Shown: positions 25,831 through 34,749 of the stretch, piece after piece | Position numbering within the stretch: position 1 is the stretch's first letter | How the letters are laid out: the number at the start of each line of letters is the position of its first letter | Source of the DNA: JAPHTQ01 sp050288165 | Lineage (GTDB): Bacteria > Pseudomonadota > Gammaproteobacteria > Thiohalomonadales > Thiohalomonadaceae | NCBI GenBank assembly: GCA_050288165.1 | Contig: JBNKDG010000001.1 | Coordinates: forward strand, 124,001-188,000 | Length of the DNA: 64,000 nt | Direction: 5' to 3' | Made by a program: the position numbers and the translations under genes | Notes under the pieces: generated by a model | What the model saw: only the letters and a program-made list of their open reading frames with translations | Database searches by the model: none | Told to the model about the DNA's origin: nothing

Positions 25831-26298
25831 TTACAGGTCGTTCAGGATGACTTTACGACGCGCATTGTACTCCTGCTCGGTGATCAGCTTTTCATCATAG
25901 AGCGATTTGAGCTGTTGCAGACGTTGCTTTACCGACATCGGTGGCGCCACTTCAATGGCAGCCGGTGCCTTGGTCTCCTGGCATTTGAGTTGGGCCTTCA
26001 GGCCATTTTCAAGAATGGTATTGTTGACAGCCTTACGGTAGGTCTCACAGCCCTGATACTCCAGGGTGACGATGCCGTACTCATTCTGTAACTGGCTGGG
26101 AAAGGTGCCAGGAAAAACCTGCTCCTTACGGATCTCAAGCGGAGTTGTCCCCAACGGCTCACCCATGACATAGACGGTGGCGCCTGCTGGAGTCGAGGAG
26201 ACGCTAAAGCGCGTCGGGTCGGCATAGAACATGGTGTGGGCGCTACATGCGCTACCCAGTACACCGGCCAGGGTAATGGTAATAAGTGGACGTCTCAT
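25831..26298 (-). CDS. PEGA-domain lipoprotein-like protein with C-terminal SHOCT
   Basis: A 155-residue protein. The N-terminus is a signal sequence with a lipobox-like LGSAC at about 14-18. A PEGA domain follows (FSVSSTPAGATVYVMGEPLG...PLEI), and the C-terminus is a SHOCT helix pair (RLQQLKSLYDEKLITEQEYNARR). Such proteins bind envelope partners. The start at 26298 is chosen to give the signal peptide; an upstream extension is not conserved in character. Confidence 0.82.
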   Translation of the reverse strand: MRRPLITITLAGVLGSACSAHTMFYADPTRFSVSSTPAGATVYVMGEPLGTTPLEIRKEQVFPGTFPSQLQNEYGIVTLEYQGCETYRKAVNNTILENGLKAQLKCQETKAPAAIEVAPPMSVKQRLQQLKSLYDEKLITEQEYNARRKVILNDL

Positions 26299-26489
26299 GC
26301 GTGCCTCATGCTGCGATTGGCCTGTAACACGCTGTATAATACACGGAACCAGGCGCGCCGTAATGGTTGTCTGGACAGAATGAAATAAGACCGTCCACAC
26401 AGAGGCGGTGGGGAGCATCCGGGAGGAGGTATCCCCTTCGATAATAATACTGTGCCCAAGAGGCCAGGAACCACACAGGTGAAACAGCC

Positions 26490-26990
26490 ATGCAATACCA
26501 CGTTAGCGAAGAAGATATTAAAGCGGCCAAATGGCCGCACGATTTGTTTCTTATCAATTTGATCTTTAATCATATTTTGATGTTCGTTGCCTTCATGTCC
26601 GCCAGCTCCCTGTGGCAGTGGGTGGTGTTGGTGCCGATCGCCTCTTTGTCCATTCTTACCTACACCATCTGGCGCGCACGCCGTTCTCATAAGATCGATA
26701 GTTGGTATGTGAAGTGTCACTGGCAGATTTGCCACAAGCGCAGCATGATGTTTATCGGTATGATAGTGGTGATGTTGCTGGCGATGGTTGCCGTTATTTT
26801 GGTCTCTGGCGGTAATCCCAAGCCGCAACATATTGCCCTGGGCGGTGCCGCGATTTTGCCGACCATGGTGATGGTGCTGGTGCTGATTGTCTTCGAGACT
26901 GAGGCACTGGATGATGCGCGCAAGGGGCGTGTGCCGGATAGTATGGTGAAACGTTACCCCGAGGGGCAGTACGAACCGGTAAACGGTTAA
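26490..26990 (+). CDS. Membrane protein of unknown function
   Basis: A 166-residue protein with about four hydrophobic segments (near 22-42, 43-62, 84-106 and 112-136) and short charged tails. A cytoplasmic CHWQICHK segment contains two Cys and two His. I recognise no family. It lies upstream of another unknown exported protein, both in the same direction, next to the cco locus. Confidence 0.7.
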   Translation: MQYHVSEEDIKAAKWPHDLFLINLIFNHILMFVAFMSASSLWQWVVLVPIASLSILTYTIWRARRSHKIDSWYVKCHWQICHKRSMMFIGMIVVMLLAMVAVILVSGGNPKPQHIALGGAAILPTMVMVLVLIVFETEALDDARKGRVPDSMVKRYPEGQYEPVNG

Positions 26991-27047
26991 AATTAATGAC
27001 TTTGCGGCGCCTTCGGCGCCGCAATCACATTAGGAGCCTGATGTAGT

Positions 27048-27725
27048 ATGGAACGGTACATGTTTGTTGGTGTGTTGGGCTTCAGCCTGTTTGCTGTTTT
27101 TATCGGAATATTTCTGGTGCCGGGTAAACCACCTGGTGAAGCTCACTTGCCGTGGCAAATAGAGATCACCTCGGAGGGTAACAGCAAGGTGTTCGGGGTG
27201 GAGATCGGCCGTAGCACGCTGGCGGATGTGGCTGATACTTTTCAGGTCGTTCCGGAGATTACGCTGTTTGAGCAACAGGATGGTCATCGGGTCGTTGAGG
27301 TGTATTTCGACAACGTAGACATTGGCGGTCTTCGCGCGCGCGTGGTGCTGGTAATGGCGCTAACCGATGAGCAGATGGCTGGTATGTATCAACGCGGTGA
27401 GCGCCGGGCCAACATGGGTGGGGGGCGCCACAAGGTAACTTTGGCCACCGCCGATGTTCAGTCGCTACAACTCGCGACCTTTAGTAGCCTGAGCTATATC
27501 CCGCGGCATAATCTGAATGAGTCGGTGGTGAGAGGGCGTTTTGGAGAGCCGGCGGAACAGATCACCGAGAGCAACGGCAAAGTGGTGCACTGGCTCTATC
27601 CCGACAAGGGGCTGGATATAGCGCTTGATCCGGATGCCAAGGAGGTCTTGCAGTATGTCAGACCGGCCCAGTTTGAGATGGTAAGGCGTCCTTTACTGGA
27701 GCAGGCGAAAACCGCCAACCCCTAA
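27048..27725 (+). CDS. Membrane-anchored protein of unknown function
   Basis: A 225-residue protein with one N-terminal hydrophobic segment (VLGFSLFAVFIGIFLVPG) and a soluble domain. The soluble part has a possible beta repeat: FGVEIGRSTLADVADTF and later VRGRFGEPAEQITES...WLYPDKGLDIALD. I recognise no named family. The gene is convergent with ccoS and overlaps its end by four bases. A GC hairpin (27004-27022) precedes it. Confidence 0.72.
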   Translation: MERYMFVGVLGFSLFAVFIGIFLVPGKPPGEAHLPWQIEITSEGNSKVFGVEIGRSTLADVADTFQVVPEITLFEQQDGHRVVEVYFDNVDIGGLRARVVLVMALTDEQMAGMYQRGERRANMGGGRHKVTLATADVQSLQLATFSSLSYIPRHNLNESVVRGRFGEPAEQITESNGKVVHWLYPDKGLDIALDPDAKEVLQYVRPAQFEMVRRPLLEQAKTANP

Positions 27726-27937
27726 TCGTCTGCGTCAGGAAAATCCATCCCGATACGCGCATTGCGGCGTTTGTCGTCGGTGTCCGGCAGCTTCTCTTCG
27801 TCTTCATCCAGCAGCAGGCGCTGTCCGTCGCCGTCCAGATCGTCATACTGTCCCCGCTTGACCGCCCATATCAGCACGCCGATAAAGATCAGGCCGAGGA
27901 TGATCATGCCGGGAATGAGTGAGTAGATGACTTCCAT
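27722..27937 (-). CDS. ccoS: cbb3 oxidase assembly protein CcoS
   Basis: A 71-residue protein with one membrane helix (SLIPGMIILGLIFIGVLIWAV) followed by KRGQYDDLDGDGQRLL, the CcoS signature. It is needed to insert the cofactors of cbb3 oxidase. The acidic C-terminus is somewhat longer than the minimal family form. It follows ccoI by 69 bases at the end of the locus. Confidence 0.95.
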   Translation of the reverse strand: MEVIYSLIPGMIILGLIFIGVLIWAVKRGQYDDLDGDGQRLLLDEDEEKLPDTDDKRRNARIGMDFPDADD

Positions 27938-28006
27938 AGGTTTTGTATTTTGTATGGTCGGGATGTCGACCGAGTGTACCGCGTTTCCGGTGGAAATGCA
28001 GGGGAT

Positions 28007-30469
28007 CTAGCCCTTGAACAGGGTGCGAATCCTTGCGGCGTTCCCTATTACCAGCAGGGAGCTGATAGGCATGGAAATAGCGGCGACCAGCGGGGTGATG
28101 TAGGCCATCATCGCCAACGGTACCATGACAATGTTGTAGGCGAAGGAGATGCCGATATTCTGGCGGATGGTGCGCAGCGCGCGCCGCGACAGGGCGGTAG
28201 CCAGGCGGACCTTGTCCAGTTCGTCACTCATCAGCACGATGTCGGCGCTCTCCACCGAGACGTCAGTACCGGAGCCGACGGCGATACCGATATTGGCACG
28301 GATCAGGGCAGGTGCGTCGTTGATACCGTCACCGACCATGGCAACCCAGTCGCCCTGCTCCTGTAGTTCCTTGATTACCCGGTCCTTGTCCTGCGGCAAG
28401 ACTTCGGCGATGACATCCATCCCCCCCAGCTGTGATGCGACCGCCTCGGCCACGGCGCGACGGTCACCACTCAGCAAAGTCATGCGTATGCCGGAGGCAC
28501 GCAGGTTGGAGACCAGCGTTTTGGCGTCCGGGCGAAGCTCATCGGCAATCGCCAGCAGACCGGCGTAGGCGCCATCCAGGGCAACATGGACGCAACTGAA
28601 TGCCTGTGCCTCCAGTGTCGCGACGGTGGCGCTCATATCGTCGCTCAGTTTGACGTTGTGCTGATCCAGCCATGTGGCAGTGCCAACAATCACCCACTTG
28701 CCTTCGACCCGCGCCTGAATACCGTTACCCGGCAGATTCTCGAAATTGTCCGGTAGCATTGCCGGGTCAATGAGATGGCGATCGGTAGCCGCCTCGATGA
28801 TCGCTGCGGCGATATTGTGTTCGGAGTAGCGCTCGGCGATCGCGGCGAGGCGCAGGATATCCCGCTCCGCAAAGTCGTTGGCAGTAACGATCTGCTGCAG
28901 GCGCATCTTGCCTGTAGTGAGAGTGCCGGTTTTATCGAAGACCACGTGGTTGATCTGCGATAGCGTCTCGAGCACTTCCCCATTTTTAACCAGGATGCCA
29001 TGACGCGCGCCCTGCCCAGAGGCAACGGCGATGGCCATAGGGGTCGCCAGACCAAAGGCGCAGGGGCAGGTGATGATGAGAACCGAGGTGGCGGCCATCA
29101 ATGCGTGTTCAAAACCGGTGCCCAGCCACCAGATAAAGGTGATGCTGGCCAGGATCAGGGTGACCAGCACGAACCAGGGAACGATACGGTCGGCGGTACA
29201 TTGAATCGGCGCCTTGGAGGCCTGCGCCTCTTCCACCAGGGCGATAATCCGTCCCAGAGCGGTGTTGCGCAGGGTGCCAGTGACCTGAACGGTCAGGGCG
29301 CTGCTTAAGTTCATCGTGCCGGCGGAGACCATATCGCCGATTTGCTTTTCTACCGGCACGGATTCACCGCTCAACATACTTTCGTCGATGGTACTGCGGC
29401 CTTCAATGATGATGCCGTCGACCGGGATCTTGGTGCCGCCCTTGACCAGAACCAGTTGCTCCACTTTGACGCTGCGGATCGGGGTGACCTTCTCTTCACC
29501 GTCGATTAGCAGGGTAGCGACCCGTGGTTGCAGATCCATCAGGCGCTGGGTCGCGGCCACCGCGTGGCGCTTGGACATGGCCTCAAGGTAGCGCCCCACC
29601 AGGATCACGAACATGAAATTGACCACCGTGTCGAAGTAGACCTCGCCGACAGCGCTCCCGCTGAGGGTGACGTAGACCGAGTAGAAATAGGTGGTACTGG
29701 CACCGATGGCGATGGGCAGGTCCATGGTCAGGTGCAGGTTACGCAGACCTGACCAGGCGCCTTTGAGGAAGGGCCAGCCGGAATAGAAAAGGGTAGGTGT
29801 CGCCAGGGCAAAACCGAGCCACTGAAACAGGCCTAGAAACTTGCCGTCGTCAGCGGTATCGGCGCCGGCATAGAGGGCGATGGATATCCACATCAGGTTC
29901 ATCATGGTGAACCCGGCAAAGGCCATGCGGAACAGCAGTGCGCGGTTTTGCTTTTTGATGGTGCCCTCTGCCGCTTCCGGATCGAAAGGCACGGCAGCAT
30001 AGCCTATCTGGCCGAGGCGGTTGATGATCTCGGAAAGTTTTACCTGGCTGTTGTCCCAGCGTAGTAACAGACGTTTACCGGAGAGGTTGACCTGTGCACG
30101 GACTACCCCAGGTGTACGATTCAGGGTGCGTTCGATCAGCCAGACACAAGCTGCGCAGTGGATACCTTCGACCAGCAGATGGATCTCGCGTTGCTCACCC
30201 AGGTTGTGGGTAAACTCCTCCTGTACCTCGTCGAGGTCATAGAGGGCTGTGTCTTTGGGTGGTTCTGGCGGTGGGGCCAGCAGGGTTCCTTCCGGTGTGC
30301 GCTGGTAGAAACCCTGCAGACCTGCCTCGTAGATTGCCTGGCAGACCGACTGGCAGCCGAAGCAGCAGAACTCCCGGGTGGCGCCGTCGATCTCCTCGCT
30401 GAACTGTTCCTCTGGCGGTAACGGCAGGCCGCAGTGAAAGCAGCCGCCAGCGTGAAGATCGCGGCTCAT
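28007..30469 (-). CDS. ccoI: Copper-transporting P-type ATPase CcoI
   Basis: An 820-residue P1B ATPase that delivers copper for cbb3 oxidase assembly. The N-terminus has a Cys-rich zone (CFHCGLPLP and CCFGCQSVC), then a heavy-metal domain with GIHCAACVW, the membrane CPC motif in TCPCAFGLATP, the phosphorylation site DKTGTLT, and the hinge GDGINDAPAL. Location between ccoH and ccoS confirms the CcoI (FixI) assignment over a general CopA. Confidence 0.97.
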   Translation of the reverse strand: MSRDLHAGGCFHCGLPLPPEEQFSEEIDGATREFCCFGCQSVCQAIYEAGLQGFYQRTPEGTLLAPPPEPPKDTALYDLDEVQEEFTHNLGEQREIHLLVEGIHCAACVWLIERTLNRTPGVVRAQVNLSGKRLLLRWDNSQVKLSEIINRLGQIGYAAVPFDPEAAEGTIKKQNRALLFRMAFAGFTMMNLMWISIALYAGADTADDGKFLGLFQWLGFALATPTLFYSGWPFLKGAWSGLRNLHLTMDLPIAIGASTTYFYSVYVTLSGSAVGEVYFDTVVNFMFVILVGRYLEAMSKRHAVAATQRLMDLQPRVATLLIDGEEKVTPIRSVKVEQLVLVKGGTKIPVDGIIIEGRSTIDESMLSGESVPVEKQIGDMVSAGTMNLSSALTVQVTGTLRNTALGRIIALVEEAQASKAPIQCTADRIVPWFVLVTLILASITFIWWLGTGFEHALMAATSVLIITCPCAFGLATPMAIAVASGQGARHGILVKNGEVLETLSQINHVVFDKTGTLTTGKMRLQQIVTANDFAERDILRLAAIAERYSEHNIAAAIIEAATDRHLIDPAMLPDNFENLPGNGIQARVEGKWVIVGTATWLDQHNVKLSDDMSATVATLEAQAFSCVHVALDGAYAGLLAIADELRPDAKTLVSNLRASGIRMTLLSGDRRAVAEAVASQLGGMDVIAEVLPQDKDRVIKELQEQGDWVAMVGDGINDAPALIRANIGIAVGSGTDVSVESADIVLMSDELDKVRLATALSRRALRTIRQNIGISFAYNIVMVPLAMMAYITPLVAAISMPISSLLVIGNAARIRTLFKG

Positions 30470-30478
30470 GGGAAAAAA

Positions 30479-30988
30479 TTATGGTGCGAGTGCGTTAATA
30501 CGGCGAGAGAATTCCAGCTCTTCTTCGCCCTGCTTCACCACAACCTTGATGTCCCATATTCCCTTGAGTGGCAGGCTAAAACGTGTCTGAAATACACCTT
30601 CCGCCACTTTATCCATTTCGGTGTTGAAATCGGCACTTGCATCTGAAGGCCGGTATGCCTGCAGCGTTACCGATGCATTACGTAACGGCATCCCTGAAGC
30701 ATCGACTGCGTTGATACTGAAAGTGGTCTGTTCAGCCGCAACGATGGATTCAGGCAGGTTAAGGCTGATCTCCCAGCCTAACCGGCTCTTTGCCTGCTGT
30801 TTTTTGAGGAAGTTCCTTTCAACGTCGCGTCCTTTTTCGTAGTAGTCCTTGTCCACCAAACCTGGGGTGGTTTTGAACGCAGTGACGATAAAGACGACGT
30901 TGACCAGAACGACGAATATCAGCAGGCCGAGCCAACCCAAAACCCAGGGGTTGCGCAGGGCATGCTTGCTGTCTTGTGAAATAAACAT
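30479..30988 (-). CDS. ccoH: cbb3 assembly protein CcoH (FixH family)
   Basis: A 169-residue FixH-family protein. A single N-terminal helix (VLGWLGLLIFVVLVNVVFIVTAF) anchors a periplasmic domain with GLVDKDYYEKGRD, the family motif. It ends in FSRRINALAP. It is nine bases from ccoI. CcoH is required for stable assembly of the CcoNOQP complex. Confidence 0.95.
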   Translation of the reverse strand: MFISQDSKHALRNPWVLGWLGLLIFVVLVNVVFIVTAFKTTPGLVDKDYYEKGRDVERNFLKKQQAKSRLGWEISLNLPESIVAAEQTTFSINAVDASGMPLRNASVTLQAYRPSDASADFNTEMDKVAEGVFQTRFSLPLKGIWDIKVVVKQGEEELEFSRRINALAP

Positions 30989-31056
30989 CTCGTTACCTGT
31001 CTTTTAGTGTGCAGCTGTAAAGATGTTGCCAGTCGTGCTCTCTTCGTCTGATTCCC

Positions 31057-32472
31057 TTAGCGGGCGCTGAAGAATGCACTCTCATATTCCACATAGTCCT
31101 CAGGATTCTTGGCGTTGTAGGCCTTGAAGTGCAGAGGAACACGGGAACCATCCAGGCTGTTGCGTGGCACCTTCACATAGACGATGTGTGATAGCAAACG
31201 ACCCGGGTTAATACTCAGAGGCTTGTCGGCATCGGAAATCTCCAGTCCGTCAGGCCCTGTCGCGGTGATCATGATATCTACCGGTTTGTCCTGTTTGTTC
31301 AGGATTTTGACGTCGTAGCGGTTCTGGATAGAACCGTCGCTGAGCTGAACAAACAGCGGCGAGCGCTCATGGATTACTTTCAGCTCAAGCGTACCCAGGT
31401 GAGTCAGGCCGTAGCCGATACCGGTCAGTGCCAGCATCAGGATGCCGATGTAGATCATCGGACGTGGACGCTGATAGAGCTTGAGCGTTGGCTTGCCATC
31501 AAGTTCGTCCAGTGAGGCGTAGCGAATCAGGCCTTTGGGCTTATTGATCTTCAGCATGACTGAATCACAGGCGTCGATACACAGGGCGCAGGTGATACAA
31601 CCTTCCTGTTGGCCGCCGCGGATATCGATACCGGTGGGGCATACTGCGACACAGAGGTTGCAGTCGATGCAATCGCCGTTGCCCGGCTCGGTTTCGCCTT
31701 TTTTCAGTTTGCCGCGAGGTTCGCCGCGCTTGAAGTCGTAGGCAGGCAGGATCGTCTCACGGTCATACATAACACCCTGAATACGGGCATAGGGACAGAG
31801 CCAGAAGCAGACCTGCTCGCGCATGAAACCGGCTAGAACGAAGGTGCCCACGGTGAACAGGCCCAAGACTGCCCAGGCGACCGGCGGTGCGGACAGGGTG
31901 AGATAGTCTTTCCATAGCTGGTGAGCGTCGGTAAACCAGGCCGCGAAGCTGACACCGGTAAGCATGGCAATAACGAGCCAGATGCTGAATTTTGTGGCCT
32001 TGAGGCGGAATTTACGGAAATCGAGCGGCGCATCACTTAGTTTACGGCGCTGGCTTGGGCCACCTTCAACTTTCTCTTCAATCCACATAAAGAGGTCAGT
32101 CCAGGAGGTCTGGAAGCAGAAGAAGCCACAGAATACTCGGCCTGCTATTGAGGTGACCACCGCAAGCAGGATGGCGAAGAACATCAGGATCAGGGAAAGC
32201 ATCCACACATCCTGAGGCAGAACCGTTAGCTCAAAAAAATGGAACTGACGGTCTGGGATATCGAGCAGGATGGCCTGGCGCCCATTCCAACGCATATAGG
32301 GGCCAAGGAAGAAGAACAACCAGACAGCATGGGTGAGCCATTTGATGGTACGAAATTTACCGGGCATGCGCCGGGGGAAAACAGTACCGGCTTCGACATT
32401 GACATGCCAGGTGCCGGCTTCTTCGTAAAGATCATCTGCAATTTTCTGCTTCGCGTCGGAAGTATCGTTCAC
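31057..32472 (-). CDS. ccoG: Cytochrome c oxidase accessory protein CcoG (FixG)
   Basis: A 471-residue membrane ferredoxin. About five membrane helices precede two [4Fe-4S] motifs, CIDCNLCVAVCP and CITCALCIDACD, and the C-terminus is an Ig-like periplasmic domain. CcoG reduces copper during cbb3 maturation. The start is set to a GTG at 32472 because GGAGG lies six bases before it; an upstream ATG at 32496 has no such site. Confidence 0.95.
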   Translation of the reverse strand: MNDTSDAKQKIADDLYEEAGTWHVNVEAGTVFPRRMPGKFRTIKWLTHAVWLFFFLGPYMRWNGRQAILLDIPDRQFHFFELTVLPQDVWMLSLILMFFAILLAVVTSIAGRVFCGFFCFQTSWTDLFMWIEEKVEGGPSQRRKLSDAPLDFRKFRLKATKFSIWLVIAMLTGVSFAAWFTDAHQLWKDYLTLSAPPVAWAVLGLFTVGTFVLAGFMREQVCFWLCPYARIQGVMYDRETILPAYDFKRGEPRGKLKKGETEPGNGDCIDCNLCVAVCPTGIDIRGGQQEGCITCALCIDACDSVMLKINKPKGLIRYASLDELDGKPTLKLYQRPRPMIYIGILMLALTGIGYGLTHLGTLELKVIHERSPLFVQLSDGSIQNRYDVKILNKQDKPVDIMITATGPDGLEISDADKPLSINPGRLLSHIVYVKVPRNSLDGSRVPLHFKAYNAKNPEDYVEYESAFFSAR

Positions 32473-32792
32473 TTGTGCCTCCCGCCCACCCAACAAGGAT
32501 TAGGGCAAATCACTAAAGAAAATAACCGGTCAAAAAGAGCAACCGGCAACCATCCATACCGTCTCTCCCTGACTCCTCGCTGTAGTTGTAACCGCGGATG
32601 GTAGCACACTATAAGAGACCACTGAATAACTCATGTCGCTCTGTAGGGTAGATCGGCGATCAATTTTGGCCGTGACAATAACCATTTCACCGGCATTGTT
32701 ATTATTGAAGTGAAGGGGGATGTCCAGAAATAAAAAAGGGGGAAACAAATTCCCCCTTTGTGTTTACGACATACGTCGTTTGATGCGGTTAA
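32473..32792 (-). other. Intergenic region between the ccoP-side transcript and ccoG
   Basis: No gene is supported here apart from the terminator at 32732-32759. A TATAGT sequence (32608-32613 on the minus strand) could be a -10 element for ccoG, but no convincing -35 accompanies it. A TTGATC half-site lies nearby; a full FNR palindrome is not present. Confidence 0.4.
32732..32759 (-). terminator. Intrinsic terminator after the ccoNOQP transcript
   Basis: On the minus strand, AAAGGGGGAA pairs with TTCCCCCTTT and runs into six T. It lies 34 bases after the small ORF that follows ccoP and separates ccoNOQP from the ccoGHIS group. Confidence 0.93.
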
Positions 32793-32906
32793 TCAGTCTT
32801 GCGAATGGGTGTTGTTAATCTGCCTACCCACACGAATGCCGATGACTACCAGGATCAGAATGGTGGCAACGACAGTTACTATTGACCAGAAAGCTACTGC
32901 ATCCAT
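32793..32906 (-). CDS. Small single-helix protein downstream of ccoP (CcoM-like candidate)
   Basis: A 37-residue ORF beginning MDAVAFWSIVTVVATILIL and continuing through VVIGIRVG to a polar tail ending HSQD. It is one membrane helix with a short N-terminus. AAGGGG precedes the ATG by eight bases. It lies 58 bases after ccoP and before the terminator, so it is co-transcribed with ccoNOQP. Some cbb3 oxidases carry a tiny extra subunit, CcoM; this is a candidate for that role, but identity rests on size, topology and position only. Confidence 0.65.
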   Translation of the reverse strand: MDAVAFWSIVTVVATILILVVIGIRVGRQINNTHSQD

Positions 32907-32964
32907 AGTTACATCCCCTTTTAGTTTGGATAAGGGCGGCAGAGCCGCCCGTACCATTTACCGC

Positions 32965-33813
32965 TTACTGACCACCGCCCAGTGCGTGGACGTATACAGC
33001 CAGTTTCTTGATTTCGGTATCATTCAGCTTGCCGCCGCCGAACTTCGGCATCACCGCGTTACGGGTCTGCGGGTCAGACGGGTCGTTTACACCATGAGTT
33101 ATAGTGTATTTGACGCTGGCACGCTGGTCTTTGGCCGCAAAACGGAAGATACCATCGGTCAGGTTGGCTGAACCCATGAAGGCCATACCTTTACCGTCCG
33201 GACCGTGGCAGGCGAAGCAACCACCTTTGCCAGCGAACAGCGGGCTGCTGGTCGGTTTGCCAGCCATGACTGCATCGGTCAGCTCATTGATTTCAGCTTC
33301 GCTGAGCATTTTGCCCTGTGCGGTCATGATACCGTTACGGCCACCGGTGATGCTGGTAACGATAGTGTTGATGTCGCCACCATACAGCCAGTCGTCATCG
33401 GCCAGTACCGGGAAGTTCGGGTTACCCTGACCACCGGTGCCGTGGCAGGCGGCGCAGTTGTCACCGAACAGTACCTTGGCTGAGCGAATTACGTAGTTCT
33501 TCAATTCGCTGTCGGCCAGGATGGCTGCGGCGGACATGCCCGGCAGCTGACTTTCGTACTTGGCACGTTTAGCTTCGATCGCACCCAGGTCCTGTTTGTA
33601 CTCCTTGATAGAAGTCCAGCCAGTCAAACCCTTGGTGTGGGTAGTGAGCATGGGCCACATCGGGTAGATAAAGCCATATACAAGGACCAGGATCCAGCTT
33701 GCGTGGAAGCCCAGCATCCACCACTTCGGTGGATCATTGGTCAGCTCACGCAGGGTGTCATCCCAGAGGTGCCCGGTGTCCGGAGCACTGTACGGATTTG
33801 TGTTGTCACTCAT
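32965..33813 (-). CDS. ccoP: cbb3 oxidase subunit CcoP (diheme cytochrome c)
   Basis: A 282-residue subunit with one N-terminal helix (WWMLGFHASWILVLVYGFIYP) and two heme domains, CAACHGTGGQGN near 135 and CFACHGPDGKGM near 213. It takes electrons from soluble cytochromes and passes them to CcoO. Its start overlaps the ccoQ stop by four bases. Confidence 0.97.
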   Translation of the reverse strand: MSDNTNPYSAPDTGHLWDDTLRELTNDPPKWWMLGFHASWILVLVYGFIYPMWPMLTTHTKGLTGWTSIKEYKQDLGAIEAKRAKYESQLPGMSAAAILADSELKNYVIRSAKVLFGDNCAACHGTGGQGNPNFPVLADDDWLYGGDINTIVTSITGGRNGIMTAQGKMLSEAEINELTDAVMAGKPTSSPLFAGKGGCFACHGPDGKGMAFMGSANLTDGIFRFAAKDQRASVKYTITHGVNDPSDPQTRNAVMPKFGGGKLNDTEIKKLAVYVHALGGGQ

Positions 33814-34022
33814 TTTCTGTTCTCCGTTTCGATAGAGGCGTCATCTTCCTCAAACAGGATATGACGCTGTGACTCGAGTTTGTCGCGGTTCTTTGGATTG
33901 AAGACATATACATAGGCCCACACCATCAGGCAAAAGATGCCTACTGAAACGATCAGACCGATCCAGTCGTGCAGCGTGAGGGCTGCCCAGTCGGTGTGGA
34001 AGTATTCCTTCAGACTCTCCAT
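33810..34022 (-). CDS. ccoQ: cbb3 oxidase subunit CcoQ
   Basis: A 70-residue protein with a single helix (IGLIVSVGIFCLMVWAYVYVF) followed by NPKNRDKLESQRHILFEED, typical of CcoQ. It stabilises the CcoP contact with the core. It lies between ccoO and ccoP with overlapping or abutting ends. Confidence 0.95.
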   Translation of the reverse strand: MESLKEYFHTDWAALTLHDWIGLIVSVGIFCLMVWAYVYVFNPKNRDKLESQRHILFEEDDASIETENRK

Positions 34023-34732
34023 TAGTTGCGATAGTCCTTATCCTGGAACGTTACCATGGTGCCCAGCACCTGCAGGTAAGCTACGACAGCATCCATTTCG
34101 CTCTTGCCTTTAACTTCTTCGGCAGCGTTGGCGATGTCGTCCTGGGTGTAGGGAACACCAAGCATCGTCATGACGCGCATCACAGCTTGTGTGTGGCCAG
34201 GATCGACGGTGGCTTTGTTCAACCAGGGGTAGTTGGGCATGACGGACTCGGGTACTACAGAGCGCGGTGCTTCCAGGTGACGGCGGTGCCACTCATCAGA
34301 GTATTTGCCGCCAACACGGGCCAGGTCCGGACCGGTACGCTTGGAGCCCCACTGGAAGGGGTGGTCGTACATGGATTCGGAAGCCAGGCTGTAGTGGCCA
34401 TAGCGCTCTTTCTCATCACGGAACGGACGAATCATCTGGGAATGGCAGAGGTAGCAACCTTCACGCTTGTAAACGTCGCGACCGGCCAGTTCCAGTGCGG
34501 TGTACGGACGTACGCCATCACCGGCTTTCCAGGAAGCCAGGGTTTGACCTGCCTTACGCTGCCAGAGAACTTCCGGGTTGTTGTTATGCTCCATGGTGTC
34601 TTTCAGGTAGAACAGTGGAGCGATTTCCACCAGACCACCTACTGAAAGCAGAACCATAAGCATGAGAAGCATGACAAAGACATTGCGTTCAGCTTTGTCC
34701 TGCAGCTTGGTTGAATGGATTTGATCAGCCAT
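34022..34732 (-). CDS. ccoO: cbb3 oxidase subunit CcoO (monoheme cytochrome c)
   Basis: A 236-residue membrane-anchored cytochrome c. One N-terminal helix is followed by the heme site CYLCHSQMIRPFRDE and the conserved YGHYSLASESMYDHPFQWGSKRTGPDLARVGG. It accepts electrons from CcoP and passes them to CcoN. The length is normal for the family. Confidence 0.97.
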   Translation of the reverse strand: MADQIHSTKLQDKAERNVFVMLLMLMVLLSVGGLVEIAPLFYLKDTMEHNNNPEVLWQRKAGQTLASWKAGDGVRPYTALELAGRDVYKREGCYLCHSQMIRPFRDEKERYGHYSLASESMYDHPFQWGSKRTGPDLARVGGKYSDEWHRRHLEAPRSVVPESVMPNYPWLNKATVDPGHTQAVMRVMTMLGVPYTQDDIANAAEEVKGKSEMDAVVAYLQVLGTMVTFQDKDYRN

Positions 34733-34749
34733 TGTTATATGTCCTCCTC

